From assembly GCF_963675065.1 (NCBI RefSeq), contig NZ_OY775905.1:1066501-1130500 (forward strand): a DNA stretch of 64,000 bases, read 5' to 3'. The notes beneath the pieces are model-generated. The model was given only the letters and a program-made list of their open reading frames with translations. It had not been told where the DNA came from and searched no databases. This DNA is from an uncultured Draconibacterium sp. (GTDB taxonomy: Bacteria; Bacteroidota; Bacteroidia; Bacteroidales; Prolixibacteraceae). Shown one piece after another: positions 1 through 8,456 of the stretch. A program made the position numbers and the translations under genes. Each line of letters begins with the position of its first letter. Position 1 is the stretch's first letter.

Positions 1-533
1 GCTCCAACAACCTCTTCCACATCAGCTCTTCCCCCATGACTTGAGCTCACTTTGGCAAAATGCACTTTACCCGACTTGTCAACTACAAATGTTGATGGGT
101 AAGCTGTTTCTTTTGGAGCGTCCCACCTCAAACCGTATTCGTTTACCATTGAGTAGCTCGGATCAAGAGCAAAGTAAAATCCATCAGGGAAAGTAAAGTC
201 TTCCGTAAATTCCTCTGCTTTCTCCTGCAACACCTCTGATGGTCCGGGGTAAATCATAAGCACCCTGGCACCGTACTTTTTAAACTGTTCAGCTTCGGCC
301 ACAAACTCCCCTACCTGGCGTGTACAAACCGGACACTGGTATTCGGGCCAACCCCTCAGAACAATCAGAACAAGCGGCGACTCATCATATAATTTGTTTA
401 GTGGAACTTCGCTACCATCAATTAATTGCGCGTTAAAATCAATGATTTTATCTCCTGTTGTAACCTTGGCATTGGGTTGCGAAAATACCGGAACAAAAAC
501 TAAGACTAATAAAATGGTAATAATTGTTTTCAT
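1..533 (-). CDS. Secreted peroxiredoxin-like (AhpC/TSA) protein, 3' end outside window
   Basis: This gene reads leftwards from an ATG at 531-533 and runs off the window edge, so only about 177 residues are visible. It opens with a Sec signal peptide (MKTIITILLVLVFVPVFSQ), so the product is exported. It continues into a thioredoxin-fold domain with a hydrophobic strand (LVLIVLRGWPEYQCPVCTRQ). CPVC occupies the position of the active-site cysteines in the AhpC/TSA and peroxiredoxin-like families. A later stretch (YPSTFVVDKSGKVHFAKV) matches the cis-proline strand and the beta-hairpin that follows it. The likely role is thiol-dependent peroxide reduction or disulfide chemistry in the periplasm; the exact subfamily cannot be decided without the missing end. 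It ends the minus-strand block before the two small secreted paralogs. Confidence 0.8.
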   Translation of the reverse strand, partial: MKTIITILLVLVFVPVFSQPNAKVTTGDKIIDFNAQLIDGSEVPLNKLYDESPLVLIVLRGWPEYQCPVCTRQVGEFVAEAEQFKKYGARVLMIYPGPSEVLQEKAEEFTEDFTFPDGFYFALDPSYSMVNEYGLRWDAPKETAYPSTFVVDKSGKVHFAKVSSSHGGRADVEEVVG

Positions 534-671
534 GTTAAAGTATTTTTGATAGCATTAAAACATACAACAGAGCGAAAAGTTCCGCTTATTAAATAATGGA
601 AAGCGACTATCTTTTTATGCAAAGTCAATACTGAAAAGACATAGGAATAGGAAGCCATTAGGCTATGGGAA

Positions 672-706
672 TAAAAAAGGCGAACTCCCAATTGGAATCC
701 GCCTTT
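672..706 (-). terminator. Rho-independent terminator after the 729-1310 gene
   Basis: Read on the minus strand, AAGGCGGATTCC pairs with GGGAGTTCGCCTT, using two G-T wobbles and an AATT loop. A run of six Ts follows. It lies 23 bases past the stop of the small secreted protein gene. Confidence 0.75.
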
Positions 707-728
707 ACCTATTCTATTTAATCGTGCT

Positions 729-1310
729 CTAATCAATTACCACACTATGTTCGTAGATGTTATAATCATTGGCAAGTACAATGTCATATTCCCCGGCATT
801 TAAATCCGACAAATTGACCATTTTGTGAATTGTAAAATCTTTACCCAGACTAACTTCTTCCAATAATGTGTTATTGTCGTAAACATACAGTTTAATGTTC
901 TCGCTTTCATAGTTCAAATATGTGAATTTAACCTGATCTCCTTCCTGGTGAAAATAAGGATCAACAGTTTTTCGCACATCCATTACTTCAACTTCGCCAT
1001 AATTAATTGATAATTGCTTACGAATTTCTTCATCACCTGTTTTAACTGAATACCAATATGTTCCGTTTTCAAGATTGGATAAATCGTAATGTTTGTTAAT
1101 CTCGCTTCGGGGGATTTCTGTATTCATCTCATAAATTTGGTTACCCCATGCGTCTTGTAATTCAATTTCATACTTAACCATTTCCGAGTTCGAAATATTC
1201 ATAACTGTAGCTTCACTGTCGCTGTCAGCCATATTCACTTTTAAATTTCCTGATGCCATAGCAACGCTTGTTATCAACATTGCAAAAATTCCTACAAATA
1301 AAGTTTTCAT
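729..1310 (-). CDS. Small secreted protein, paired beta-sandwich family, paralog 1
   Basis: The 193-residue product starts at the ATG at 1308-1310, which begins a clear signal peptide (MKTLFVGIFAMLITSVAMAS); the longer reading frame upstream adds a charged, non-signal stretch. The mature protein shows two similar halves. Each ends in a 'dls.L..G.Y' signature: YDLSNLENGTYWYSV near residue 85 and VNLSDLNAGEYDIVL near 175. A conserved VDPYF precedes the second half. This signature resembles the C-terminal sorting domains of type IX secretion cargo, but here two such modules make up the whole protein with no cargo domain; that comparison is inference. Four more copies lie at 1708, 35301, 36111 and 37240. 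The function is unknown. It has its own terminator. Confidence 0.75.
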   Translation of the reverse strand: MKTLFVGIFAMLITSVAMASGNLKVNMADSDSEATVMNISNSEMVKYEIELQDAWGNQIYEMNTEIPRSEINKHYDLSNLENGTYWYSVKTGDEEIRKQLSINYGEVEVMDVRKTVDPYFHQEGDQVKFTYLNYESENIKLYVYDNNTLLEEVSLGKDFTIHKMVNLSDLNAGEYDIVLANDYNIYEHSVVID

Positions 1311-1633
1311 GATTCTAAATTTTAAATTGTTTTTAAATTGTTTTCTGTAAGTAAAAGGAATCAAGAGCCTTTTTGTTTAACTATTTATTCTGATTATTAA
1401 ACATTCTGCCTAATAACAGCTCCACAAGTCAATATTAACAGGCATTTCATAAGCATGTTAACACCATGTTAATGTATTAATACAACGAGAATAAACTATC
1501 GGATTGAAAGCCAGAGTAAAAAAGAAGTACTTCAGAGATTTACAGATACGAAGATATATTCAGTAAATGATTAAGGTGTTTCATTGCTTATATAAATACA
1601 GAAAGAGGCCACTGCTAAACCTCCAATTTTAGC
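1311..1633. other. Intergenic region without recognisable genes
   Basis: This AT-rich gap between two paralogous minus-strand genes must hold the promoter of the 729-1310 gene. I see no clear TAnnTTTG element on the minus strand and no RNA gene or repeat. Confidence 0.4.
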
Positions 1634-1665
1634 ACAAAAAAAGCGAACCCCTTCGGATTCGCTTT
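1634..1665 (-). terminator. Rho-independent terminator after the 1708-2304 gene
   Basis: On the minus strand AAAGCGAA and TTCGCTTT pair around a short loop, with a second CC/GG pair inside, followed by seven Ts. Confidence 0.75.
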
Positions 1666-1707
1666 ACCAAAACTAACTAACTAATCTAACTATACTTACG
1701 AAAAATA

Positions 1708-2304
1708 TTAGTTGAGAACTATTTCATATTCGTATGCTCCATTGTTACTTACCAAAACAGCCTCATAGCTGCCTTTTTTAAGTTTCGAAAGATTGATGGC
1801 GTGATGTAACGCAAACTCCGATCCCAATATATCTTCATGAACCAAATTGTTGTTTTTCTCATCATACAAGTACAGTTTTACATCACCCGCTCCATGATTG
1901 AGATAAGAGATGCTCAATTGATCGTTGAGTAGCCCAAAATAGGGATCAACCTGTTTCAGCTGATCAACAACTTTAACATCACCGTCATTAACGGCCAGCG
2001 TGGTTACATTCTGTTCGTTATCAAGCCTCACAGAAAAAGTATATTCGCCGTTGCTTAGTTTCGAAAAATCATAAGTATTCAAAACCATTTTAACCGGCTG
2101 CTGAATGTGTTTGTAATAAATAATATTGTTGTTCTGATTGCGGATTTCCATTTCAAATTGGCTTTCTACCGCACTGCTAACACGAACGTGAGCCTCAGCA
2201 CCTTCTCCCTCCGAAATACTTACACTTAGATTTCCTGTCGCCATTACAGCTCCTGCACTAAGTGCAAGAGTAATTGTTAAAAGAACTTTGTTTAATCGCT
2301 TCAT
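1708..2304 (-). CDS. Small secreted protein, paired beta-sandwich family, paralog 2
   Basis: This is a 198-residue exported protein with signal peptide MKRLNKVLLTITLALSAGAV. It has the same two-module layout as the gene at 729: YDFSKLSNGEYTFSV closes the first half, VDPYFGLLNDQLSISYLN opens the second, and INLSKLKKGSYEAVLV closes it. Shared sequence with paralog 1 is clear but far from identical, so the duplication is old. It is divergent from the LytTR regulator at 2601. The LytTR-type repeat array at 2505-2555 therefore lies in the gap between them and could act on both genes, though I see no minus-strand promoter next to it. The function is unknown. Confidence 0.75.
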   Translation of the reverse strand: MKRLNKVLLTITLALSAGAVMATGNLSVSISEGEGAEAHVRVSSAVESQFEMEIRNQNNNIIYYKHIQQPVKMVLNTYDFSKLSNGEYTFSVRLDNEQNVTTLAVNDGDVKVVDQLKQVDPYFGLLNDQLSISYLNHGAGDVKLYLYDEKNNNLVHEDILGSEFALHHAINLSKLKKGSYEAVLVSNNGAYEYEIVLN

Positions 2305-2504
2305 AACTTGTTTTCTCTATTTAATTGTTTTCTGCTTCTGTGACTGAAATATATGGATAAAGTTTAATTGCATCCTGTTAACTGATTGTTAAAGACTTTT
2401 TAGTCTTTTATTATCAATGCATTATACCTGTGTTAATGTGGTGTTAACCAATAAAATTGTTGAAAAACAGGATAAAATCAGGCAAATGAGAAAGAGTAAA
2501 AATT

Positions 2505-2555
2505 ACCGTTTATTTGCCAGAACCTACCGCTTATTTGCCAGAACCTACCGCTTAT
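2505..2555 (+). promoter_or_regulatory. Three-unit LytTR-type direct-repeat operator (array A)
   Basis: Three 9-bp units lie at 2505-2513 (ACCGTTTAT), 2526-2534 (ACCGCTTAT) and 2547-2555 (ACCGCTTAT), spaced exactly 21 bp with a near-constant 12-bp spacer (TTGCCAGAACCT). The first unit fits the LytTR-family half-site consensus [TA][AC][CA]GTTN[AG][TG], and 21-22 bp spacing is the usual LytTR arrangement. The last unit starts 40 bases before the -7 element of the LytTR regulator gene. An equivalent array lies at 6309-6359, just after the partner kinase. Confidence 0.8.
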
Positions 2556-2586
2556 ATAAAAACGAAATATTTTTTACAATAAATTC

Positions 2587-2594
2587 TATCTTTG
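2587..2594 (+). promoter_or_regulatory. -7 promoter element of the LytTR regulator operon
   Basis: TATCTTTG fits the Bacteroidota TAnnTTTG element. No good -33 TTTG is present, which fits an activator-dependent promoter. Transcription would start only a few bases before the ATG at 2601, giving a very short leader. Confidence 0.6.
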
Positions 2595-2600
2595 TTAGGA

Positions 2601-3395
2601 ATGACTGTTTACAACGCCATAATTATCGACGACGAAAAGAATGTGCAGGAGGCTTTAAAGATCTTACTCCAGCGCAATTGTCCGAATATTAACATTTGCG
2701 ATACGGCAAGCTCGGCCATCCAGGGACGCGAATTATTAAACCAATGGGATGTGCAATTGATCTTCCTCGACATTTCGATGCCTGGAGAAAATGGCTTCGA
2801 TTTTCTGGATAGTATTCCGAAAGAAGATTACGCCATTATTTTTACCACAGCCTACGAAGAATATGCCTTACGAGCGATTAAAACAAACGCTATTGATTAC
2901 CTGCTAAAACCCATCGATGCAGAGGAGTTAAAGGAAGCAGTAACCAAAGCAACATCGCATCTCGATCTTCGTAAGCAAAACCAGAACATACAAAAAACGT
3001 ATGGTGAATCATTAAACAATCTTACCCTCCAGGCTACCGAAGGATTTGTATATGCCCCAAAAATAACGGTAATCGAAAAATTTGGTTTTAAAATTATCGA
3101 AGTAAATAAGATAAGATATATTGAAGCTGATGGAGCTTATTCAGTAATTCATTTATCGGGGTTGGATAAAGTAGTTTCGAGCAAACCGGTTGGAGACATT
3201 GAAAAAATTCTCGATCCTTCTATATTTGTTCGCATCCACAAGTCCACGTTGATAAATTTAAATTTTCTTCAGGGATTTTCGAGTTTCGAAGGCAACTATG
3301 CGGTTATGGACGATCAGACAGAATTGGCTATTTCTCGCAGAAAATACAACGAGTTCAAGGAATCTGTTTCAAAATATTCCAAATCAATTGAATAG
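2601..3395 (+). CDS. LytTR-family response regulator
   Basis: The 264-residue protein has an N-terminal receiver domain (IIIDDEKN acidic pair; phospho-acceptor Asp in FLDISMPGENGFDF near residue 57; Lys in DYLLKPI). A C-terminal LytTR DNA-binding domain follows (RYIEADGAYSVIHL, VRIHKSTLINLNF). It is the cytoplasmic transcription-factor half of a two-component system. I chose the ATG at 2601; a TTG nine bases upstream is in frame but falls inside the promoter. The stop overlaps the first base of the kinase GTG (TAGTG), so translation is coupled. The LytTR-type repeats at 2505-2555 and 6309-6359 are the obvious binding sites and imply autoregulation. No other copies of that repeat were noticed in the window. 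Confidence 0.92.
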   Translation: MTVYNAIIIDDEKNVQEALKILLQRNCPNINICDTASSAIQGRELLNQWDVQLIFLDISMPGENGFDFLDSIPKEDYAIIFTTAYEEYALRAIKTNAIDYLLKPIDAEELKEAVTKATSHLDLRKQNQNIQKTYGESLNNLTLQATEGFVYAPKITVIEKFGFKIIEVNKIRYIEADGAYSVIHLSGLDKVVSSKPVGDIEKILDPSIFVRIHKSTLINLNFLQGFSSFEGNYAVMDDQTELAISRRKYNEFKESVSKYSKSIE

Positions 3396-6301
3396 TGAAA
3401 AAATCCCTGTTAATACCAACACTAATTCTATTTTTTACTCAGCTTGTTTGCGGACAAAATCCGTTTATAACAAACTATACAATTGCTGACGGATTGCCCA
3501 CCAATAAGGTGTTTTGCGTATTGCATGATAAAAATGATTTTATGTGGTTCGGCACTTCAGCCGGCGTTGTTCGTTTTGATGGCACAAGCTATGTCCGGTA
3601 CACTACCAAAGACGGGATGAGCTACAACCGTATCGCCCGTATGAAAGAAGATATTGAAGGAAGAATTTGGTGCCTGAACATAGATGGCTCGGTTAATTTT
3701 ATCTATAAAGACAAGGTTTTCAATGAAAAAAATGCTCCGTTTCTGAGTGAAATAAAAACCGACTTTTATTACCACGATTTGTTTCAGGATAAAGACTCAA
3801 CCATATACCTGTACAATGGCTCCGGAGAAGTTTCGGTAATAAAAGGAAACCGTTTTATCGACTATTTACCATCGAACTTAAACGGAGCAATAATTTTTAA
3901 TATTACCAGAAACACAAATAATAATCTCCTGTTTTGGGATACTAATCGAATAGTTGAAAAAAGTACTGTAGATAAGATTGTAAAAAACCACCCGCTTAAT
4001 TTTAATGTTACCCGGGTAACCATATCACCCGATGGAGTTACGTATGTATGCGATATGGATGGGAATATCCACCTGTTTCAGGGTTCACGACTAATTTCGA
4101 AAAACTTTGTACACGTTGATGCCCAAGTGGTAAACGACATGCTGATTAAGGGCGAATTCCTATGGGTATCGACATTCGACAACGGGTTGTATTGTTTTAA
4201 AAACGATAGCCTGATCTTTCATCATGAGATGAATAAAATCCAAAACCTGGGGCTCGATACTCAAAACAATTTGTGGACAAGTTCAACTACCTACGGTGTT
4301 TTTAAAATAAACGACGGCATATTAAAATACCAAACTATAGAGGCCGGAGAGTTTGGCGAGAAAGGAGTAAGAGCAATAGCACCATCGAATAACGATTTTT
4401 TATGGCTTACCAATGGAGAATCAATATATATTTTTAAAGACGGAAAACTATTCGATAAAAAAATAGATGTTGGAGAGTATATACTCGACCAAATTACTCA
4501 GCTAAGCGATAATACATTGCTGATAAGTGGCATTAATACGCCGTTGTACATTTACAAAAATATCAGAATCGATAAGAAAAGTAATACCATTAAATACGAC
4601 GATTTTAATAAGTCGAATATTCATGTGAAGAAACCGGTAGTCGATCCTTCCGAATCGAGAGTGAATTTTTATTTAAACGACAACTTATTTTTTCGAGAAC
4701 TCAAGAACAATTACCCGCAATTTCGGATAAACTATAACGACTGGGGACGAATACGCAATATCTTTCTGAATTACAAAAATGATTTAATTGTAAATGGAAA
4801 CTCGAACCATGTTATTTCAAGCGGCCAAATTTCTACTGATTCTACTTACAGCGCTTTGGATGGTAAATGGATCGCATCGAACATAACAATCGACTCAGCC
4901 ACTGAAGTCCTTCAAATTGAAGAGGCCGACAATTCGGAACTTGTTTTAATACATCGCGATTCGACCTACAGCCTAATCGACGATCTCGAAGATCATATCA
5001 GCCTGAAAATAAAAGATATGATTTACTACGATAAAACGCTGTTTTTGTATAACCAGCAAACGGTTTATTTTATTTCAAATCCAACAGAAGTTATCCAAGG
5101 CAAAACGGCAGTACTTAACCGCCTCAACATCACTTTCAACAACATTAACGACCTGTATTGCCAAAACGAAATTTTATATGTTGCCTCCGATAACGGGCTA
5201 ACACTTATTCCGGTAAGCGAATGCGTTAATGCCGTTTCTATTCCTACAAAACCTTATTTTTCGAAAGTAGCTGTCGACGAAAAAGAGATAGATTTGGCCG
5301 ACGGAGAAATCGAATATAAAAGCAAAGACCGCTTAAATATTGAATTTTCGAGTCTTAATTTCTCGTCGTCGCCCTCAAACTATGCCTACATGCTCGATGG
5401 CGTAAATAACAATTGGATTACCGGTACCGAAAAACAAGTGGTATACTTTAATCTAAAACCCGGACACTATACATTTAAGCTAAAATCGAGAAAAAATATG
5501 GAGCCTTACAGCGAAGTAATCGAACTTCCCATTACTGTAGTCCCTACTTTCTTTCAACGAATAATTACAAGAATCGGGGCACTGCTTATCCTGTTGGCTT
5601 TGGGATTTCTACTGGTGAGAAGCTACTACCGCCGGCAACTTCGCGAGCGCGAAAAAGACAACCAACTGGTCACCCTCGAAAACCGGGCTTTACAATCGAT
5701 GATGAACCCCCATTTTATTTTCAATTCGCTGGGATCTATTCAGAAATTCTTACTACAAAACAAATCGGAAGAAGCAGGTGCTTATCTTTCGCGTTTTGCC
5801 AGACTAATCAGGCAAACGATGAATTCCATTAAATCGAACTCCGTTTTGCTGGATGACGAAGTGGAACGTTTGAGAAACTATATCGAACTGGAACAATTCA
5901 GAATGGAAAACCATTTTGATTTTAGTGTAATCCTCGATGAGCAGTTAAAACAAGACGATTATTACATTCCGTCGATGATTGTACAACCATTTGTTGAAAA
6001 CGCCATTTGGCACGGCATTTCACAACTGTCCAACAAAGGAAAAATTACCATCCGTTTTATATATATCAATGAAAAAAGTATCCGGATAGTAATCGAAGAC
6101 AATGGCATTGGTTTCGAGAGATCAAAAGCATTCTCAAAAACGAAAAGCCACCTTAATATGGCTTCCAACCTCACACAGAAAAGGATTCAACTAATTGGTG
6201 AAAAATACAAGGTAAAAACCCAGCTTAAGTACGAAGAGCATTACCCCGGTGAAGCAAATCCAGGAGCAAAAATTACACTTTTGGTGCCAATTGTTGAATA
6301 A
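3395..6301 (+). CDS. Sensor histidine kinase with Reg_prop propeller, Y_Y_Y domain and LytS-type kinase
   Basis: The 968-residue protein begins at a GTG overlapping the regulator stop. It has a signal sequence (KKSLLIPTLILFFTQLVCGQ). Reg_prop-type propeller blades follow over roughly residues 25-620 (ITNYTIADGLPTNKVFCVLH, DFMWFGTSAGVVRFDG). A Y_Y_Y domain at about 625-715 comes next (YMLDGVNNNW, FNLKPGHYTFKLKSR). One membrane helix lies near 722-742 (IITRIGALLILLALGFLLV). The kinase region carries the LytS-type motif NPHFIFNSL with phospho-acceptor His773 and a C-terminal ATPase domain (PFVENAIWHG, IEDNGIGF). In Bacteroidota such kinases usually sense a ligand in the periplasm, often a glycan fragment, but no glycan-use genes adjoin this one, so the ligand is open. 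Phosphotransfer to the 2601 regulator is expected. Confidence 0.92.
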   Translation: MKKSLLIPTLILFFTQLVCGQNPFITNYTIADGLPTNKVFCVLHDKNDFMWFGTSAGVVRFDGTSYVRYTTKDGMSYNRIARMKEDIEGRIWCLNIDGSVNFIYKDKVFNEKNAPFLSEIKTDFYYHDLFQDKDSTIYLYNGSGEVSVIKGNRFIDYLPSNLNGAIIFNITRNTNNNLLFWDTNRIVEKSTVDKIVKNHPLNFNVTRVTISPDGVTYVCDMDGNIHLFQGSRLISKNFVHVDAQVVNDMLIKGEFLWVSTFDNGLYCFKNDSLIFHHEMNKIQNLGLDTQNNLWTSSTTYGVFKINDGILKYQTIEAGEFGEKGVRAIAPSNNDFLWLTNGESIYIFKDGKLFDKKIDVGEYILDQITQLSDNTLLISGINTPLYIYKNIRIDKKSNTIKYDDFNKSNIHVKKPVVDPSESRVNFYLNDNLFFRELKNNYPQFRINYNDWGRIRNIFLNYKNDLIVNGNSNHVISSGQISTDSTYSALDGKWIASNITIDSATEVLQIEEADNSELVLIHRDSTYSLIDDLEDHISLKIKDMIYYDKTLFLYNQQTVYFISNPTEVIQGKTAVLNRLNITFNNINDLYCQNEILYVASDNGLTLIPVSECVNAVSIPTKPYFSKVAVDEKEIDLADGEIEYKSKDRLNIEFSSLNFSSSPSNYAYMLDGVNNNWITGTEKQVVYFNLKPGHYTFKLKSRKNMEPYSEVIELPITVVPTFFQRIITRIGALLILLALGFLLVRSYYRRQLREREKDNQLVTLENRALQSMMNPHFIFNSLGSIQKFLLQNKSEEAGAYLSRFARLIRQTMNSIKSNSVLLDDEVERLRNYIELEQFRMENHFDFSVILDEQLKQDDYYIPSMIVQPFVENAIWHGISQLSNKGKITIRFIYINEKSIRIVIEDNGIGFERSKAFSKTKSHLNMASNLTQKRIQLIGEKYKVKTQLKYEEHYPGEANPGAKITLLVPIVE

Positions 6302-6308
6302 GCCCAAA

Positions 6309-6359
6309 ACCACTTATTGGCCAGAACCTACCGCTTATTGGCCAGAACCTACCGTTTAT
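6309..6359 (+). promoter_or_regulatory. Three-unit LytTR-type direct-repeat operator (array B)
   Basis: Units lie at 6309-6317 (ACCACTTAT), 6330-6338 (ACCGCTTAT) and 6351-6359 (ACCGTTTAT), again exactly 21 bp apart with spacer TGGCCAGAACCT. It copies array A in motif, spacing and unit number. The last unit starts 41 bases before a -7-like element at 6392, mirroring the 40 bases of array A. Because the kinase ends at 6301, this array should drive a separate transcript. Confidence 0.8.
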
Positions 6360-6391
6360 AAAATACCTAATTTTATTTCAAATCAATTTTG

Positions 6392-6399
6392 TAGCATTG
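6392..6399 (+). promoter_or_regulatory. Candidate -7 element downstream of LytTR array B
   Basis: TAGCATTG is one base off TAnnTTTG and sits at the same distance from the LytTR array as the regulator's own -7 element. There is no obvious -33 element. Confidence 0.5.
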
Positions 6400-6404
6400 T
6401 ATCA

Positions 6405-6632
6405 CAATTAAGAAATAGTTCTTTTTATTATTTATAAAAGAGAAACAAGAAGAATTTATCTCCTCGCATTCGGTTCCTTGTTTATGCTTGATCAAATTAC
6501 AAACACCGCGGTTTTAACTACGCAAACGCAAACTGTCCTTCACTGTCCCTGAAAGCAAACTAATAGTTAGATCAAGACTAACAAAACAAGGAATACTAAG
6601 CCAGCCCACTACCTCAAGGGTTGGCTTTTTTT
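6405..6632 (+). ncRNA. Putative LytTR-controlled small RNA (about 230 nt)
   Basis: The segment starts a few bases after the candidate -7 element at 6392 and ends in a strong terminator at 6598-6632. No convincing gene lies inside. The only plus-strand ATG frame is a 22-codon one at 6484-6552 without a visible ribosome site. The start position is estimated from the promoter, not seen. The alternative is a leader belonging to a tiny peptide, or an extended 3' UTR of the kinase mRNA. Confidence 0.5.
6598..6632 (+). terminator. Strong rho-independent terminator
   Basis: AAGCCAGCCC pairs with GGGTTGGCTT (10 bp, one G-T wobble) around a 10-base loop, followed by seven Ts. It ends the putative small RNA and any read-through from the kinase gene. 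Confidence 0.85.
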
Positions 6633-6700
6633 CCCATTTCAAACTTTTAGTATAATTATCGATTTCAACCCCTACAGCAATCATATTTAATGTCAAACAA

Positions 6701-6730
6701 TTTGTTTTAATGCTAAATATGGTATTTTTA
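6701..6730 (+). promoter_or_regulatory. Candidate promoter of the acyl-CoA synthetase gene
   Basis: TTTG at 6701-6704 and TATTTTTA at 6723-6730 are separated by 18 bases. This approximates the Bacteroidota TTTG/TAnnTTTG pair, with one -7 mismatch and a slightly short spacer. It lies 26 bases before the ATG. Confidence 0.4.
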
Positions 6731-6755
6731 GAAGTTAAAATTTAAACGGCTCGAA

Positions 6756-8396
6756 ATGCGTGATCAAACATTAGCAAAACTATTTACTACTGCTTTTCAT
6801 GAAAACTGGGAAGAACTGGCCTTTTCCGATTTTGAAGGAGACAATTTCACTTATAAGGATATAGCGGGAACCATAAAATCGTTGCACCTGTTTTATCAAC
6901 TTGCCGGCTTGCAACGCGGCGACAAAATTGTAGTTCTTGGGAGAAACTCATCGCAGTGGGCAGCCACTTTTATGTCGGCACTTTCTGCCGGACTGGTAAT
7001 TGTTCCTATTCTACCCGACTTTAATAAGAGCGATACCAACCACATTATCAACCACTCTGAATCGAAACTGGTTATTGGAGCTACTGCTCTTTTGGAAAAG
7101 GTTGACCTGGAATTATCAGAAAAACTGCAGGCGATAATTAAGCTCGAAGATTTCAGCTTATATTCCGCAAAAGATGAAAATATTCAATACAAACTCAACG
7201 ACGGATTTCAATACTATAAGGAAAACCGTTTAAGTAAAGAGGCTTTTGTTTTTGAAGAATGGGAACCCGAAGAGATGTGTATTATCTCCTACACATCAGG
7301 CACATCAGGTTTTACAAAAGGAGTAATGATACCAGAGCGAAGCCTGCTATCGAACGTAATTTTTGCACAGGAACACATGCCTTTAGTAGCCGGGAATAAA
7401 ATCGTTTCGTTTTTGCCAATGGCGCATGTTTACGGACTACTTTTCGAATTCTTATTCCCTGTTAGTAAAGGATGCCACATTACTTTCCTGAGCAAAATGC
7501 CTTCTCCTGCTGTTATTACAAAAGCTTTTGGAGAAATAAAACCACACCTTATTTTATCGGTGCCGCTGGTAATCGAGAAAATCTATAAAAAGCGTATTCT
7601 CCCGGCAATTGAAAAGCCTTCGGTAAAGTTTATGCTGAAAGTACCGATCATTTCAACTATTATTCTGAAAAAGATCAGGACAACAATGATTGAAACATTT
7701 GGCGGGCGATTCTTCGAAATTGTAATAGGCGGTGCACCATTAAGCACCGACGTTGAGGCTTTTTTTAAACGCATAAATTTCCCGTTTACCATTGGCTACG
7801 GAATGACCGAGTGCGGCCCGCTGATTAGTTACGAAGCATGGGATAAAACAATGCCCTCGTCGGCCGGAACGCTTGTCGACCGTATGGAAGTTCGAATCGA
7901 TTCGCAAGATCCGTATAATGTGGTTGGAGAAATCCAGGTAAAAGGTGAAAATGTAATGCTGGGTTATTACAAAAATGAAAAGGAGACAAAAGCGGTGTTT
8001 ACCGAAGACGGCTGGCTAAAAACCGGAGATCTGGGTGTAATTGATCAGAACAACTTCATTTATATTCGCGGACGATCGAAAAATATGCTTCTTGGCCCGT
8101 CGGGACAAAATATTTACCCCGAGGAAATTGAAGCAAAACTTTGCAACCAAAGTTATATTGCCGAGTGTGTGGTTGTTGAGCGCGACCATAAACTGGTAGC
8201 ACTGGTTTACCCCGATCTTGAATCGATGAAAACGGATAACATTGACGAAAAAGAGCTGCCGGTAATAATGGCCGAAAACCAAAAAAAGGCCAATGCAGAA
8301 TTGCCGCGTTACGAACATGTCAGCCGCATTGAGCTTGTTGACGAAGAGTTCGAAAAAACGCCAAAACGAAATATAAAACGCTACAAATACGTATAA
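6756..8396 (+). CDS. Long-chain fatty acid--CoA ligase (AMP-binding enzyme)
   Basis: The 546-residue protein is a full-length ANL-superfamily adenylate-forming enzyme. Visible motifs are the P-loop-like A3 motif (IISYTSGTSGFTKGVM, near residue 175), the A5 motif (GYGMTECGP, near 347), the A7 motif (WLKTGDLGVI) and the hinge with the A8 motif (FIYIRGRSKNMLLGPSGQNI). The C-terminal lysine expected in A10 fits KTPKRNIKRYKYV. It would activate fatty acids with ATP and CoA for lipid synthesis or degradation. Substrate length is not readable from sequence. It is a single gene between the small-RNA terminator and the bidirectional terminator at 8394. Confidence 0.9.
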   Translation: MRDQTLAKLFTTAFHENWEELAFSDFEGDNFTYKDIAGTIKSLHLFYQLAGLQRGDKIVVLGRNSSQWAATFMSALSAGLVIVPILPDFNKSDTNHIINHSESKLVIGATALLEKVDLELSEKLQAIIKLEDFSLYSAKDENIQYKLNDGFQYYKENRLSKEAFVFEEWEPEEMCIISYTSGTSGFTKGVMIPERSLLSNVIFAQEHMPLVAGNKIVSFLPMAHVYGLLFEFLFPVSKGCHITFLSKMPSPAVITKAFGEIKPHLILSVPLVIEKIYKKRILPAIEKPSVKFMLKVPIISTIILKKIRTTMIETFGGRFFEIVIGGAPLSTDVEAFFKRINFPFTIGYGMTECGPLISYEAWDKTMPSSAGTLVDRMEVRIDSQDPYNVVGEIQVKGENVMLGYYKNEKETKAVFTEDGWLKTGDLGVIDQNNFIYIRGRSKNMLLGPSGQNIYPEEIEAKLCNQSYIAECVVVERDHKLVALVYPDLESMKTDNIDEKELPVIMAENQKKANAELPRYEHVSRIELVDEEFEKTPKRNIKRYKYV

Positions 8397-8440
8397 AAAA
8401 AGAGGCTGTCTAACAAGCTTATTAGACAACCTCTTCTTTA
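8394..8440. terminator. Bidirectional terminator between convergent genes
   Basis: AGAGGcTGTCTAAcAAGCTT folds on itself with the matching right arm at 8418-8435 to give a long stem. An A run precedes it and a T-rich stretch follows. It serves the acyl-CoA synthetase on the plus strand and the MscS gene on the minus strand. Confidence 0.8.
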
Positions 8441-8456
8441 TTAAAATCATTTGAAT

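Noticed and set aside
2417..2692. 91-residue plus-strand frame with repeated RLFARTY
   Set aside because: The repeat peptide is the LytTR array A read through, and the frame then overlaps the response regulator out of frame.
6249..6437. 62-residue plus-strand frame with repeated YWPEPT
   Set aside because: It reads through LytTR array B and begins inside the kinase gene in another frame.
6514..6696. 60-residue minus-strand frame opposite the small RNA
   Set aside because: It crosses the terminator stem, has no signal or family, and no promoter faces it.
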